Positions 27,124 to 35,277 of a DNA stretch of 64,000 nucleotides are shown one piece after another. Each line of letters starts with the position of its first letter. Position 1 is the stretch's first letter. The translations under genes and the position numbers were made by a program. The DNA is from Chloroflexota bacterium (GTDB lineage: Bacteria; Chloroflexota; Anaerolineae; Anaerolineales; Villigracilaceae). The stretch lies in assembly GCA_016234495.1 (NCBI GenBank), contig JACRBI010000049.1, forward strand, positions 40,011 to 104,010. The letters are read 5' to 3'. Below the pieces are notes generated by a model. That model was not told the origin of the DNA, did not search any database, and saw only the letters and a list, made by a program, of their open reading frames with translations.

Positions 27124-27423
27124 ATGACTGCAAATATTTTGTCACAAGATTTAGTCCGCAAGGCTGTGATCGAAGTGGCTCAACTGGAAGAAAAAGAGCT
27201 CTTAATTGTGATCGAGATGGTGGATACCCTCAAAAAACAACGCGCCCGACCAAACAAGGAATTGGCGGCAGAAATCGTTGCCAAAGCCAAAGCCCGCGCT
27301 GAAGAAGTGAAATACCTTTCACGGGATGAGGCGATGGAAAAATTTGGAAACACACTTAATGCGATTCGTGAGGAAGCCATCGCAAAGGGCACAGCAGTTG
27401 ATGGGGAAGTGGAAAGTGACTAA
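27124..27423 (+). CDS. Putative antitoxin of a PIN toxin pair
   Basis: A 99-residue, Lys/Glu-rich helical protein without a recognised DNA-binding motif. Position and overlap (8-23 bp) with the following PIN gene are those of a type II toxin-antitoxin pair. The N-terminal LSQDLVRKAVIEVAQLEEKE could form a dimerising helix. A good SD (AAAGGAGAAA) precedes the start. Confidence 0.55.
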   Translation: MTANILSQDLVRKAVIEVAQLEEKELLIVIEMVDTLKKQRARPNKELAAEIVAKAKARAEEVKYLSRDEAMEKFGNTLNAIREEAIAKGTAVDGEVESD

Positions 27424-27844
27424 AAGAATCCGAGCCGTGTTGGATACGAATGTCTTTGTCTCTGCCGCGTTGAGTAAAAATGCGAACAGCCCAACCCGCG
27501 AAACTCTTGACCGCTGGAAACGGGATGAATTCGTGTTGTTGATTTGTACGCCATTGGCTGAAGAAATCGTCGAGAAACTTCTTGATCGTCATGTGGATAA
27601 CGAAAAAGTTGTTGACTTGGTTAAGACTCTCGCTGATTGGGCTGAATGGGTGGAAGTCCCTGCCGAGAAGATTGAGTCTCTCCTCTCTGACCCTGACGAT
27701 AATGTCATCGTTGCCTGTGCAGTGGAAGGCGGCGCGAATTACCTTGTGACCTACGACCCGCATTTCGATTCCCTGCAAGGTGATTATCGTGGCGTGAAAA
27801 TTGTCAAAGCCATTCCATTTTTGGATGTATTACGAAATCAATAA
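27401..27844 (+). CDS. PIN-domain ribonuclease toxin
   Basis: 147 residues with PIN acidic residues in AVLDTNVFVSA, SDPDDNVIVACA and LVTYDPHFDSL, matching the COG1569-type putative toxin family. Predicted to cleave RNA when released from the upstream partner. The start could be ATG 27401 or GTG 27416; both overlap the antitoxin gene. Part of the AT-richer insert between deoC and the aldehyde dehydrogenase. Confidence 0.82.
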   Translation: MGKWKVTKRIRAVLDTNVFVSAALSKNANSPTRETLDRWKRDEFVLLICTPLAEEIVEKLLDRHVDNEKVVDLVKTLADWAEWVEVPAEKIESLLSDPDDNVIVACAVEGGANYLVTYDPHFDSLQGDYRGVKIVKAIPFLDVLRNQ

Positions 27845-27855
27845 AGCAGGTGTAT

Positions 27856-28926
27856 ATGCCGATTTTTGAGTTGACAAAAGACGAATTAAGAAAAATTGAA
27901 GAAACTTCATTTTCTGCCGCAAAAGTAAAAGAGCGAGCAGATTTACAGCGTTTGCTTCAAAATCAAATTGAAATTATCTCCCCAGACACTTTAATAATTA
28001 CCGAAGAATTTGGCGAATGGGAAGATAGCCGCCGTCGCATTGATTTGCTTGGTATTGATAAAAACGCAAATTTGGTTGTATTTGAATTGAAACGGACGGA
28101 GGATGGGGGACACATGGAGTTACAGGCACTGCGGTATGCTGCAATGGTTTCAACGATGACCTTTGATAAAGCTGTTGAGGTTTACTCAGATTTTCTCAGC
28201 AAGAAGCGCAGAACTGAAGATGCTGAGCGAGAGTTGTTAGATTTCCTTGATTGGGATGGTAGCGATGACGAACATTTTGCTCAAGATGTGCGTATTGTTT
28301 TGATTTCAGCAGAATTTTCAAAAGAACTAACAACAACAGTTTTATGGCTCAATGATTATGGAGTAGATATTCGGTGCGTTCGAATGAAACCTTACAACGA
28401 TAATGGGCGAACTCTTGTTGATGTTGAGCAAGTGATCCCATTGCCCGAAGCAAGCCAATACCAAACTGGTGTTAGCGTAAAAAACAGACAGGAAAGAATC
28501 CTTCGTGTCCAAAATAGGGATATGACGAAATACGATGTGACTATTTTTAGAAATTCTGAAAGCCGATTAGCCAAGCGAAACGCCATATTTTTTGTGGTCA
28601 AGAATTTGTGTAACTCTGGTATATCGCCCGAAAAAATAAACGAATTAATTTATTGGAAAGGTAATCTATTTCTTCAAACAGATGGATTACATAATTCGGA
28701 TAACTTTATTCGTATTCTCGTTGAGAGAGGTAAATCGGAGGGGAGAAAAATTGATTATCCTCGTTGGTATTGTGATGACGATGAATTGATCCATTTTGAA
28801 GGAAAAACTTATGCTTTCCATAAAATGTGGGGGAATCGATGGAGTACGGCTATGAATTTACTAAAGGAAAATTTTCCTGATGCAAAAATAGATTTTTGGG
28901 CAACGAAGGATACGGAAGGCAAATAA
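27856..28926 (+). CDS. PD-(D/E)XK nuclease-domain protein
   Basis: 356 residues. The N-terminal domain has RRRIDLLGIDKNANLVVFELKR, a textbook D-x(n)-ExK nuclease core of the NucS/DUF91 kind. The C-terminal half (about 225-356) is unrecognised. The gene is clearly AT-richer than its metabolic neighbours and follows the toxin gene by a few bases, suggesting a small acquired island. The start at ATG 27856 has AGGTG upstream; GTG 27850 is also possible. It could be a defence or solitary nuclease; substrate unknown. Confidence 0.7.
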   Translation: MPIFELTKDELRKIEETSFSAAKVKERADLQRLLQNQIEIISPDTLIITEEFGEWEDSRRRIDLLGIDKNANLVVFELKRTEDGGHMELQALRYAAMVSTMTFDKAVEVYSDFLSKKRRTEDAERELLDFLDWDGSDDEHFAQDVRIVLISAEFSKELTTTVLWLNDYGVDIRCVRMKPYNDNGRTLVDVEQVIPLPEASQYQTGVSVKNRQERILRVQNRDMTKYDVTIFRNSESRLAKRNAIFFVVKNLCNSGISPEKINELIYWKGNLFLQTDGLHNSDNFIRILVERGKSEGRKIDYPRWYCDDDELIHFEGKTYAFHKMWGNRWSTAMNLLKENFPDAKIDFWATKDTEGK

Positions 28927-28975
28927 ATCCTTCGTGTACTTTGTGCCCTTTGTGGTTAATTGACTGGAGTTACTT

Positions 28976-31414
28976 ATGAACAAAATACTTGAAATTTTCA
29001 ACACCATGGAATACGGACCTGCGCCCGAAGCGCCTGATTCTGTCAAAGCGTGGCTGGATGAGCATGGACGCAAGTTCGGTTTGTTCATCAACAACGAGTG
29101 GGTGACGCCGAAGGGTGCGAAATTTTATCCTTCGTACAACCCTGCGAACGGCGAATTATTGGCCGAGACCACTCAAGCCGAGAAAAAAGATGTAGACGCA
29201 GCGGTTGCAGCGGCTCGTGGCGCATTCAAAACCTGGAGCAAGACTCCTGGCGTCGTCCGCGCTCGCTATCTCTATGCGATTGCCCGCAACATTCAAAAAC
29301 ATTCGCGCTTGCTGGCGGTGCTCGAAAGCATGGACAACGGCAAGCCTATTCGCGAGTCGCGAGATATTGATGTGCCTTTGTTGGCGCGTCACTTTTACTA
29401 TTATGCAGGCTGGGCGCAGTTGATGGAAACTGAACTACGCGACTATCAATCCGTTGGTGTGGTCGGGCAGATCATCCCGTGGAATTTTCCGCTGTTGATG
29501 CTGGCATGGAAGATCGCACCTGCGATTGCGATGGGCAACACGGTGGTACTCAAGCCTGCTTCGTACACGAGACTCACGGCGTTGTTGTTCGCGGAAATTG
29601 TCGCCGAGGCGGGACTTCCTGCTGGCGTTGTAAATGTCATTACTGGAAGCAGCAGCGCGGGCTCGATGATCGTCGAACATCCCGATGTGGATAAGATCGC
29701 CTTCACGGGTTCGACCGATGTCGGGCGCACGCTCCGCAAGCAGACGGCTGGCTCTGGGAAAAAACTCTCGCTCGAGCTTGGGGGCAAGAGTCCATTTGTC
29801 GTGTTTGACGATGCCGATTTGGATGGAGCAGTTGAAGGCGTGGTTGATGCGATTTGGTTTAATCAGGGTCAGGTCTGTTGCGCAGGGTCAAGGCTGATAG
29901 TGCAGGAAAATGTCGCGGGGAAATTCATCCAAAAATTAAAGGCTCGCATGGAACACATGCGTGTGGGTGACCCGCTCGATAAAGCGATTGATATGGGCGC
30001 GATCGTTGACCAAAGCCAATGGGACACGATCGATGGCTGGGTGAAGACGGGCATTGCCGAAGGCGGCGAATGTTTTCAACCGAATATCGCGCTGCCCGAA
30101 AAGGGACTGTTTTATAAACCAACGTTGATCACGGGTCTTGACCCCGCCGCCGCAACCGTGCAGGAAGAAATTTTCGGACCCGTGCTAGTCTCGCTCACGT
30201 TCCGCACGCCGAGCGAAGCCATCGAGCTTGCGAACAACACGCGCTATGGTCTCGCGGCGAGTGTGTGGAGCGATAACATCAACCTCGCGCTCGATGTCGC
30301 GAGCAAGATCAAGGCGGGCTCGGTGTGGGTCAACTGCACCAATCAATTCGACGGCGCTTCAGGCTTCGGCGGCTATCGCGAGTCGGGCTACGGACGCGAA
30401 GGCGGACGTGAAGGATTGTTTGAATATTTAAGACCGACATGGATGGATCGTCCACGCCCTGAGTTTGTACTAGATGAAAAGAAGAAGTGGGGCGAACACG
30501 TTCCAACGCTTCCGACTCAGCCTGGAGTTGCTCGGGCAAATGGACATTCTCTTCCGCCGATAGATCGCACGCCGAAAATGTATATTGGCGGCAAGCAGGT
30601 GCGACCCGACGGCGCATACACCACGACGGTGTTGAATGCCAAAGGGAAGATTGTCGGGCAGGTCGGTGACGGCAATCGCAAGGACATTCGTGATGCGGTA
30701 GACGCGGCTCATGCGGCGCATGTCGCCAAGCCAGGTTGGGCGATGCGTCACGGATACAACCGCTCGCAGATTTTATATTTCATCGCGGAGAATCTCGACG
30801 CCCGCAATGCAGAGTTCGTCAAACGCATTGTCGAAATGACGGGACGCACGCAAAAGCCCGCGCAAGCCGAAGTGGACGCGGCGGTGGAACGTCTCTTCAG
30901 TTATGCGGCATGGGCTGATAAATACGGCGGCACTGTGCAAGAGACCACCCTGCGCGGAATCACCGTCGCGGTCAATGAACCTGTCGGTGTGATTGGTATT
31001 GCCTGCCCCGATGAAATGCCCCTGCTTGGTTTCGTCTCGCTCATGGCGCCTGCGATTGCACGCGGCAATACCGTGGTGATGATCCCCAGCCAGAAATATC
31101 CGCTCTCCGCCATGGACTTCTATCAGGTGCTCGACACGTCCGATGTGCCTGGCGGCGTGGTCAATATCGTCACAGGCGACCGTGACCATCTGGTCAAGAC
31201 GCTTGCTCAACATGAAGATGTTGACTCAGTCTGGTACTTCGGCTCGGCGGAAGGCAGTTACCACGTCGAGAACGAGTCCGCTGCGAATATGAAGCGCACA
31301 TGGACAGGCTACGGTCTGCCCCGCGATTGGCTCGACCGCGAGCAGGGCGAAGGTCACGAGTTCCTGCACGAGGCAACACAGGTGAAGAATATCTGGGTGC
31401 CGACAGGGGAGTGA
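28976..31414 (+). CDS. ALDH16-like two-domain aldehyde dehydrogenase
   Basis: 812 residues with two tandem ALDH regions. The first (about 35-490) is complete: IIPWNFPLLMLAWKIAPA, FTGSTDVGR, catalytic Glu in LELGGKSP, catalytic Cys in GQVCCAGSR. The second (about 530-812) keeps coenzyme-fold pieces (VAVNEPVGVIGIACPDE) but lacks a GQxC motif and is truncated, the pattern of the ALDH16 family. It probably oxidises the acetaldehyde made by DeoC. SD GGAGTTACTT. It ends at a strong terminator. Confidence 0.9.
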   Translation: MNKILEIFNTMEYGPAPEAPDSVKAWLDEHGRKFGLFINNEWVTPKGAKFYPSYNPANGELLAETTQAEKKDVDAAVAAARGAFKTWSKTPGVVRARYLYAIARNIQKHSRLLAVLESMDNGKPIRESRDIDVPLLARHFYYYAGWAQLMETELRDYQSVGVVGQIIPWNFPLLMLAWKIAPAIAMGNTVVLKPASYTRLTALLFAEIVAEAGLPAGVVNVITGSSSAGSMIVEHPDVDKIAFTGSTDVGRTLRKQTAGSGKKLSLELGGKSPFVVFDDADLDGAVEGVVDAIWFNQGQVCCAGSRLIVQENVAGKFIQKLKARMEHMRVGDPLDKAIDMGAIVDQSQWDTIDGWVKTGIAEGGECFQPNIALPEKGLFYKPTLITGLDPAAATVQEEIFGPVLVSLTFRTPSEAIELANNTRYGLAASVWSDNINLALDVASKIKAGSVWVNCTNQFDGASGFGGYRESGYGREGGREGLFEYLRPTWMDRPRPEFVLDEKKKWGEHVPTLPTQPGVARANGHSLPPIDRTPKMYIGGKQVRPDGAYTTTVLNAKGKIVGQVGDGNRKDIRDAVDAAHAAHVAKPGWAMRHGYNRSQILYFIAENLDARNAEFVKRIVEMTGRTQKPAQAEVDAAVERLFSYAAWADKYGGTVQETTLRGITVAVNEPVGVIGIACPDEMPLLGFVSLMAPAIARGNTVVMIPSQKYPLSAMDFYQVLDTSDVPGGVVNIVTGDRDHLVKTLAQHEDVDSVWYFGSAEGSYHVENESAANMKRTWTGYGLPRDWLDREQGEGHEFLHEATQVKNIWVPTGE

Positions 31415-31439
31415 TTGTAGAAAGTAGTGAGTAGATGAT

Positions 31440-31475
31440 AAGACCTCCGAGTTGTCCGCTCGGAGGTCTTGTTGT
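31440..31475 (+). terminator. Terminator after the aldehyde dehydrogenase gene
   Basis: A perfect 12-bp stem AAGACCTCCGAG/CTCGGAGGTCTT with a 7-nt loop, then GTTGT. The weak T-tract may be compensated by the stem; it may also serve the convergent gene. Confidence 0.65.
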
Positions 31476-31480
31476 AAATA

Positions 31481-32458
31481 CTACTTGCGTTTGTTTTTTG
31501 TTTGTTTTTGAGGTAAAAAACTCTGAAGCCCATTTTTGTTAACTTCATCAAAAAATTCCACCACCCAACTTGGAGACTTCTCGTTCTTCTTTCTTTCCCA
31601 AATCATAGGCACTCCAGCATGCGATGGTGGGGCATCAGGGATTGTATCGATATTATCATCTGTCCACCAAGCACCACTAAATCTATCTAGGTTTTCTTGT
31701 TTAAGGAATGCGAATCCTGTAAAAGCGCCTGATATCCATGCGAAATTTGCAAACCAATATTCACCAATTCGTCTCCAGTTGTAATAAACTGCCGTAATTG
31801 AATCATTTTCTCCATTGTAACAATATGGACCAATTAATTCGCCATTTACTATTTTTGCATAAAAATGGGTATTACTTTCCTTGTTGAACCATGCGCCTTC
31901 AAGTACAGAAAGCTCGTGAGGCGTTGTCTGGGTTGAAGCAGATGGCTCCCAGACTTTAACTACACTTGCAACCATGCTTTTTAATTCTTGAATTTCAATC
32001 ATTAGGGTTCCTACTAATTCATTTTGTTCTTGGGGATGATTAGTAGAAGAAGAACTGGTTTTGCTTAGCTGCACCGTATCCAAAACCATCTTTTGCAATG
32101 GTGTCCCTAAGGTACGGCTAAGTTGAGATCTTTCATAGGGTAGGCTTTGCATATCTTTTATGTCGAAGGGCAATTCCGAAATTTTTTGTGTTATCAAGAT
32201 TATAGGCTTTCCGAGAGCCATTGCATAACCCACTTCCCACATCACATTTGGGATGTTCCCTGTTACATCAGCAACGCAGATGGTTGCAGATTGTATCTCT
32301 TGGAGAAGTCTGTTTGTAATTGATCCAGCTGGTCTTGCATCATCAAGTCTAAAGCACTTCCCGCCTTGCGGGGCAATAACAGCTTCAACACTTGTTTTGA
32401 TTGTTGCGTATACATCATCAAATTCTTTGGCGAAGGGCATAATTACAAAACAATTCAT
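31481..32458 (-). CDS. Nucleoside deoxyribosyltransferase/TIR-like N-terminus with unknown C-terminal domain
   Basis: 325 residues. The N-terminal domain (1-130) has CFVIMPFAKEFDDVY, the segment CVADVTGNIPNVMWEVGYA with the likely catalytic Glu, and ALGKPIILIT, the signature of the nucleoside 2-deoxyribosyltransferase/TIR-like fold used by several NAD- or nucleotide-cleaving immune effectors. The C-terminal part (about 205-300; Trp/Tyr-rich, FAWISGAFTGFAFL) looks like a small beta domain that I cannot name. The gene is strongly AT-rich. The start at 32458 has a GGGAG SD. Defence function is inference. Confidence 0.65.
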   Translation of the reverse strand: MNCFVIMPFAKEFDDVYATIKTSVEAVIAPQGGKCFRLDDARPAGSITNRLLQEIQSATICVADVTGNIPNVMWEVGYAMALGKPIILITQKISELPFDIKDMQSLPYERSQLSRTLGTPLQKMVLDTVQLSKTSSSSTNHPQEQNELVGTLMIEIQELKSMVASVVKVWEPSASTQTTPHELSVLEGAWFNKESNTHFYAKIVNGELIGPYCYNGENDSITAVYYNWRRIGEYWFANFAWISGAFTGFAFLKQENLDRFSGAWWTDDNIDTIPDAPPSHAGVPMIWERKKNEKSPSWVVEFFDEVNKNGLQSFLPQKQTKNKRK

Positions 32459-32775
32459 TTTATTACTCCCATTGATGTGTAGCATTTAGTTTGAGATATG
32501 TGGTCATACATGCTATGAATTTTATTATATCTTTATTTTCTTTATCAAAAACTTAACGCTAAGAATGCGCAGACTATTGTTGGAATATTATCCCACAATC
32601 TCAACCACGCTCGATTTGATATCTGCCCCTGCTCGGAGCGTATTCTGAATTTCAGTGCGGGTATTACCTCCTTGTTTCCCAAAGCACAACGGCAAAAGCA
32701 ACCCCCTCCGCCTTCGGCACCTCCCCCAAATGCGACAGAAGTACCGTCGCATTTGGGGGAGGACGGGTGGGGGTA
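32459..32775. other. AT-rich gap with a G-rich hairpin
   Basis: Apart from the hairpin at 32720-32762 I see no intact gene. On the minus strand, a start-less frame (containing FGKQGGNTRTEIQ) ends near 32589 and may be the remnant of a decayed gene. Confidence 0.35.
32720..32762. repeat. Perfect inverted repeat (17-bp arms) next to DUF559 gene
   Basis: CCTCCCCCAAATGCGAC (32720-32736) pairs exactly with 32746-32762 over a 9-nt loop; outer C-runs and G-runs (ACCCCC/GGGGGT) extend it. It begins 13 nt after the DUF559 stop codon and may terminate that gene or be a mobile hairpin. Confidence 0.8.
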
Positions 32776-33132
32776 TTATTTTTGTTTTTCCAGCGCAAAC
32801 TGAATAACGCGAATCACCCCGTTAATATCTTTCATCACATCGTTGTTCCAGAAACGAATCACCTTATATCCCAAAGACTCAAAATACTTAGCTCTTTCCG
32901 CGTCATACTCGGCTTGGTCTAGGTGTTGGCTTCCGTCTAACTCGATGATTAGCTTCTTTTTGATACAGCAGAAATCAGGGATGTAGTTTCCAATGGCATG
33001 TTGTCTTCTAAAATTCACCCCTAATTGGTCATTGCGAAGGTATGCCCACAGTTTGGCTTCGGCGGGAGTAGGCTCCTTTCGCAGTTCGTGTGCGCGTTGA
33101 TAGCCTTTGGGTGTGGTTCTGCGGGCTGGCAT
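32776..33132 (-). CDS. DUF559 endonuclease-domain protein (Vsr-like)
   Basis: 118 residues covering the whole DUF559 domain: ELRKEPTPAEAKLWAYLR, the FRRQHAIGNYIPDFCC nuclease strand, LIIELDGSQH with the active-site E and D, and YKVIRFWNNDV. The fold is related to very-short-patch repair and PD-(D/E)XK nucleases; cellular function is not established. The adjacent G-rich hairpin suggests a repeat-associated gene. Confidence 0.85.
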   Translation of the reverse strand: MPARRTTPKGYQRAHELRKEPTPAEAKLWAYLRNDQLGVNFRRQHAIGNYIPDFCCIKKKLIIELDGSQHLDQAEYDAERAKYFESLGYKVIRFWNNDVMKDINGVIRVIQFALEKQK

Positions 33133-33144
33133 GATATGTGGCGC

Positions 33145-33579
33145 CTAAAATGGCAGCCCAAAAATCTTCCCGACACCCCACAACACAGCAGCAAAGACAA
33201 TTTCACCGGCGGCTGCCCACAAGTCGCGGCGGGTGAGATTCCGTTCAAGAGTGAGATAGGCGCTCCAGGGTATATCCTTTTCATAAACGACTTCGACCGT
33301 GGCGCCTGTTTCATAGCGGCGGTTAAAAAATCCGCTCGTGTCAGTCATTTCCACCTCGTACTCTTTGTCCTGGACGCGAAACGCCACCAGAGGGCGGGCA
33401 GACCTGCCCAGTTCACCTAAAAAATTCCAACCGGCGTTGGTCCTTCCCACGGCGCGGACCACGCCAAAGGTGGTATCGCTGGATTGCCTAATCCTCTCCA
33501 TTCGCTTCCATTGGAAGAAAGCGGGAATCCCCGTTGTTAAAGCGAGGATGAAAAACAAAACGGAAAAAGCGTATATCAT
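33145..33579 (-). CDS. DUF3592-type membrane protein
   Basis: 144 residues: N-terminal transmembrane helix (about 3-20), an extracytoplasmic beta-rich domain (SARPLVAFRVQDKEYEVE, ATVEVVYEKDIPW) and a C-terminal helix. This is the DUF3592 layout; function unknown. The start at 33579 has an excellent GGAGGG SD. It begins 4 bp after the EamA stop, so the two are an operon. Confidence 0.7.
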   Translation of the reverse strand: MIYAFSVLFFILALTTGIPAFFQWKRMERIRQSSDTTFGVVRAVGRTNAGWNFLGELGRSARPLVAFRVQDKEYEVEMTDTSGFFNRRYETGATVEVVYEKDIPWSAYLTLERNLTRRDLWAAAGEIVFAAVLWGVGKIFGLPF

Positions 33580-33583
33580 GATC

Positions 33584-34432
33584 TTACCCTCCTTCCTTTG
33601 CTGACCTTGCGCTTCCGACTGCGCCCAGAGTGACTCCACCCAAGACGACCAGTCCGCCGACCAGAGCGAAGGCGCCCATGCTTTCACCGTAGAATAAAAA
33701 TACCCAAATGGGATTCAAGACAGGCTCCAACGTTCCGATCAGATTCGCTTCCAAGGCTGGGATGTGCTTGATTCCCTTTGTGAAAAAGATGAACGCCAAC
33801 CCAATCTGAAAGATGCCGAGGAAGGCTAGGATCGACCAGTTGGTGACTGTCCATGTTTCTTTTAATATGAATGGAAATCCCAGAGTGGCAGTGAAAAGAA
33901 ATGCGATCAGGTTGCTTTCGGCAGGGTTGCCATTCTTTTGGGCGCGGAAGGAAACCATCATCACGGCTGAGGTCACGCCGCTGAGAATGGCGAGCAGGTT
34001 GCCGTAGAATCCATCAGTGCTGAGTTTGTCCGCGAAGAAAAGCGTGAGGCCAAAGAAGATGATGAACATGGCGGCATAATCTGTGCGTGAGGGTTTTTCG
34101 CGCAAGAACTTGTACGCCAGTGGAATGACGTAGATCGGCGCAGTGTATTGCAGGAAGATGGCATTGGCGGCGGTGGTCATCTTGGTGGAAGTGATGAACA
34201 GGAACTGAGTCAGGATGAAGGCACCCGCTGTCAGCAACTGAAGCAGGCTCGGGCGGAGGGGGAGGCGCCGCAGGTAGATCAGGAAAACGATCGAGGCGAA
34301 GAGACTGCGTCCCGCAAGAATCGAGATCGGCTGCCAGTTCATCAGTTTTACGAACAATCCGCTCGTGCTCCACAGGGCGGCGGCAAGCGCAAGAAAAAGA
34401 ATCGCCTTGCGGCGTTCCGAAAGAGTGTCCAT
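33584..34432 (-). CDS. EamA/DMT-family transporter
   Basis: 282 residues with ten predicted transmembrane helices formed from two EamA repeats (WSTSGLFVKLMNW near the N-terminus; GTLEPVLNPIWVFLFYGE in the second half). Drug/metabolite exporter superfamily; substrate cannot be told. Confidence 0.88.
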   Translation of the reverse strand: MDTLSERRKAILFLALAAALWSTSGLFVKLMNWQPISILAGRSLFASIVFLIYLRRLPLRPSLLQLLTAGAFILTQFLFITSTKMTTAANAIFLQYTAPIYVIPLAYKFLREKPSRTDYAAMFIIFFGLTLFFADKLSTDGFYGNLLAILSGVTSAVMMVSFRAQKNGNPAESNLIAFLFTATLGFPFILKETWTVTNWSILAFLGIFQIGLAFIFFTKGIKHIPALEANLIGTLEPVLNPIWVFLFYGESMGAFALVGGLVVLGGVTLGAVGSARSAKEGG

Positions 34433-34552
34433 TGATCCTCACAAGTTTGGGTTGAAGCCAGATTATACAAGCATCCGCTTAATTTTGTTGCCAATAAACC
34501 CTTTACCCACCGTACATGGATTATACTTTTTGAAAACGATAGGAGTGTGCCC

Positions 34553-35077
34553 ATGACAACCCGTTACAAAATACGACAAAACCTGATTTCCATTGGGGAT
34601 GATTTCTGGATCGAAAATGAAGCAGCCCAAAAAGTATTCAAGGTCGATGGCAAAGTACTGCGCATTCGCAAGACGCTGGTCTTTGAAGATGCCAAGGGTA
34701 ACAAGCTTGCCCAAATCCAGGAACGCCTGCTGACCATCAAGGATACGATGGTGGTCGAAGATGCAGATGGCAAAGATATAGCCACGATCAAGAAGGCGCT
34801 CATTGCCCCGCTGCGCGACAAGTGGAATGTGAACGTCAAAGGCGGGGATGACCTTGTGGTGCAGGGCAATATCCTCGACCATGAATATACGGTCAGGCAG
34901 GGGCGGAACAAGGTCGCCGAAATTTCAAAGAAATGGTTCCGCCTGACAGATACCTACGGCGTGGAGATCGAAGACAGGCAAAACGACATTCTCATCCTTG
35001 CAGTTGCGGTCGCCGTGGATATGATGGCGCACGATGATAATGACAAGAAAGACAAAAAAGAGAAAAAGAAAAATTAG
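34553..35077 (+). CDS. LURP-one-related (Tubby-like) protein
   Basis: 174 residues of tubby C-like beta-barrel type: repeated strands KVFKVDGKVLRIRKTLVFED, KLAQIQERLLTIKDTM, ATIKKALIAPLRDKW, EISKKWFRLTDTYGVEI, ending in a Lys-rich tail. Bacterial members have no settled function; scramblase-like or lipid-binding roles are proposed for relatives. ATG 34553 with AGGAG 7 nt upstream is preferred over GTG 34547. A terminator follows at 35129. Confidence 0.8.
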   Translation: MTTRYKIRQNLISIGDDFWIENEAAQKVFKVDGKVLRIRKTLVFEDAKGNKLAQIQERLLTIKDTMVVEDADGKDIATIKKALIAPLRDKWNVNVKGGDDLVVQGNILDHEYTVRQGRNKVAEISKKWFRLTDTYGVEIEDRQNDILILAVAVAVDMMAHDDNDKKDKKEKKKN

Positions 35078-35128
35078 CCGCGTCTGGTCTTGCTGATAAA
35101 CAAAAGGACAACGGCGTTCTCAAACCAA

Positions 35129-35156
35129 AAGTCGGGCAGAAATGCCCGGCTTTTTT
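35129..35156 (+). terminator. Terminator after the LURP-one gene
   Basis: Stem AGTCGGGCA/TGCCCGGCT with GAAA loop, followed by six T. Confidence 0.88.
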
Positions 35157-35201
35157 GTTGCTCCGAAATTCATTACTGTTCCATTACTTACAGAATTGTA
35201 A

Positions 35202-35229
35202 TTGCATTGAAAAATCAAAACTGTATAAT
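35202..35229 (+). promoter_or_regulatory. Promoter of the zinc-ribbon/TPR and pilin genes
   Basis: TTGCAT (35202-35207), 16-bp spacer, TATAAT (35224-35229). The transcript would start at about the ATG of a 13-codon upstream frame (35236-35277). Confidence 0.6.
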
Positions 35230-35235
35230 GCACTT

Positions 35236-35277
35236 ATGATTACCCGCCAACAGCAGCAAGGATCAGGTAAATGGTAA
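35236..35277 (+). CDS. Possible 13-residue leader peptide
   Basis: ATG at 35236, 6 nt after TATAAT, opens a frame (MITRQQQQGSGKW) whose stop overlaps the next start as ATGGTAA. If translated from a near-leaderless end, it would couple ribosomes to the downstream gene. It could equally be chance. Confidence 0.25.
   Translation: MITRQQQQGSGKW

Noticed and set aside
26147..27145. Long minus-strand frame opposite deoC
   Set aside because: DeoC motifs on the plus strand are unambiguous and the minus-strand product shows no family features. Similar shadows at 15760-16716 (opposite uvrC) and 23560-24579 (opposite citrate synthase) are rejected for the same reason.
31438..33140. Prophage or integron remnant in the AT-rich region
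   Set aside because: No integrase, terminase, capsid genes or attachment-site duplication could be seen; only separate small genes and hairpins.
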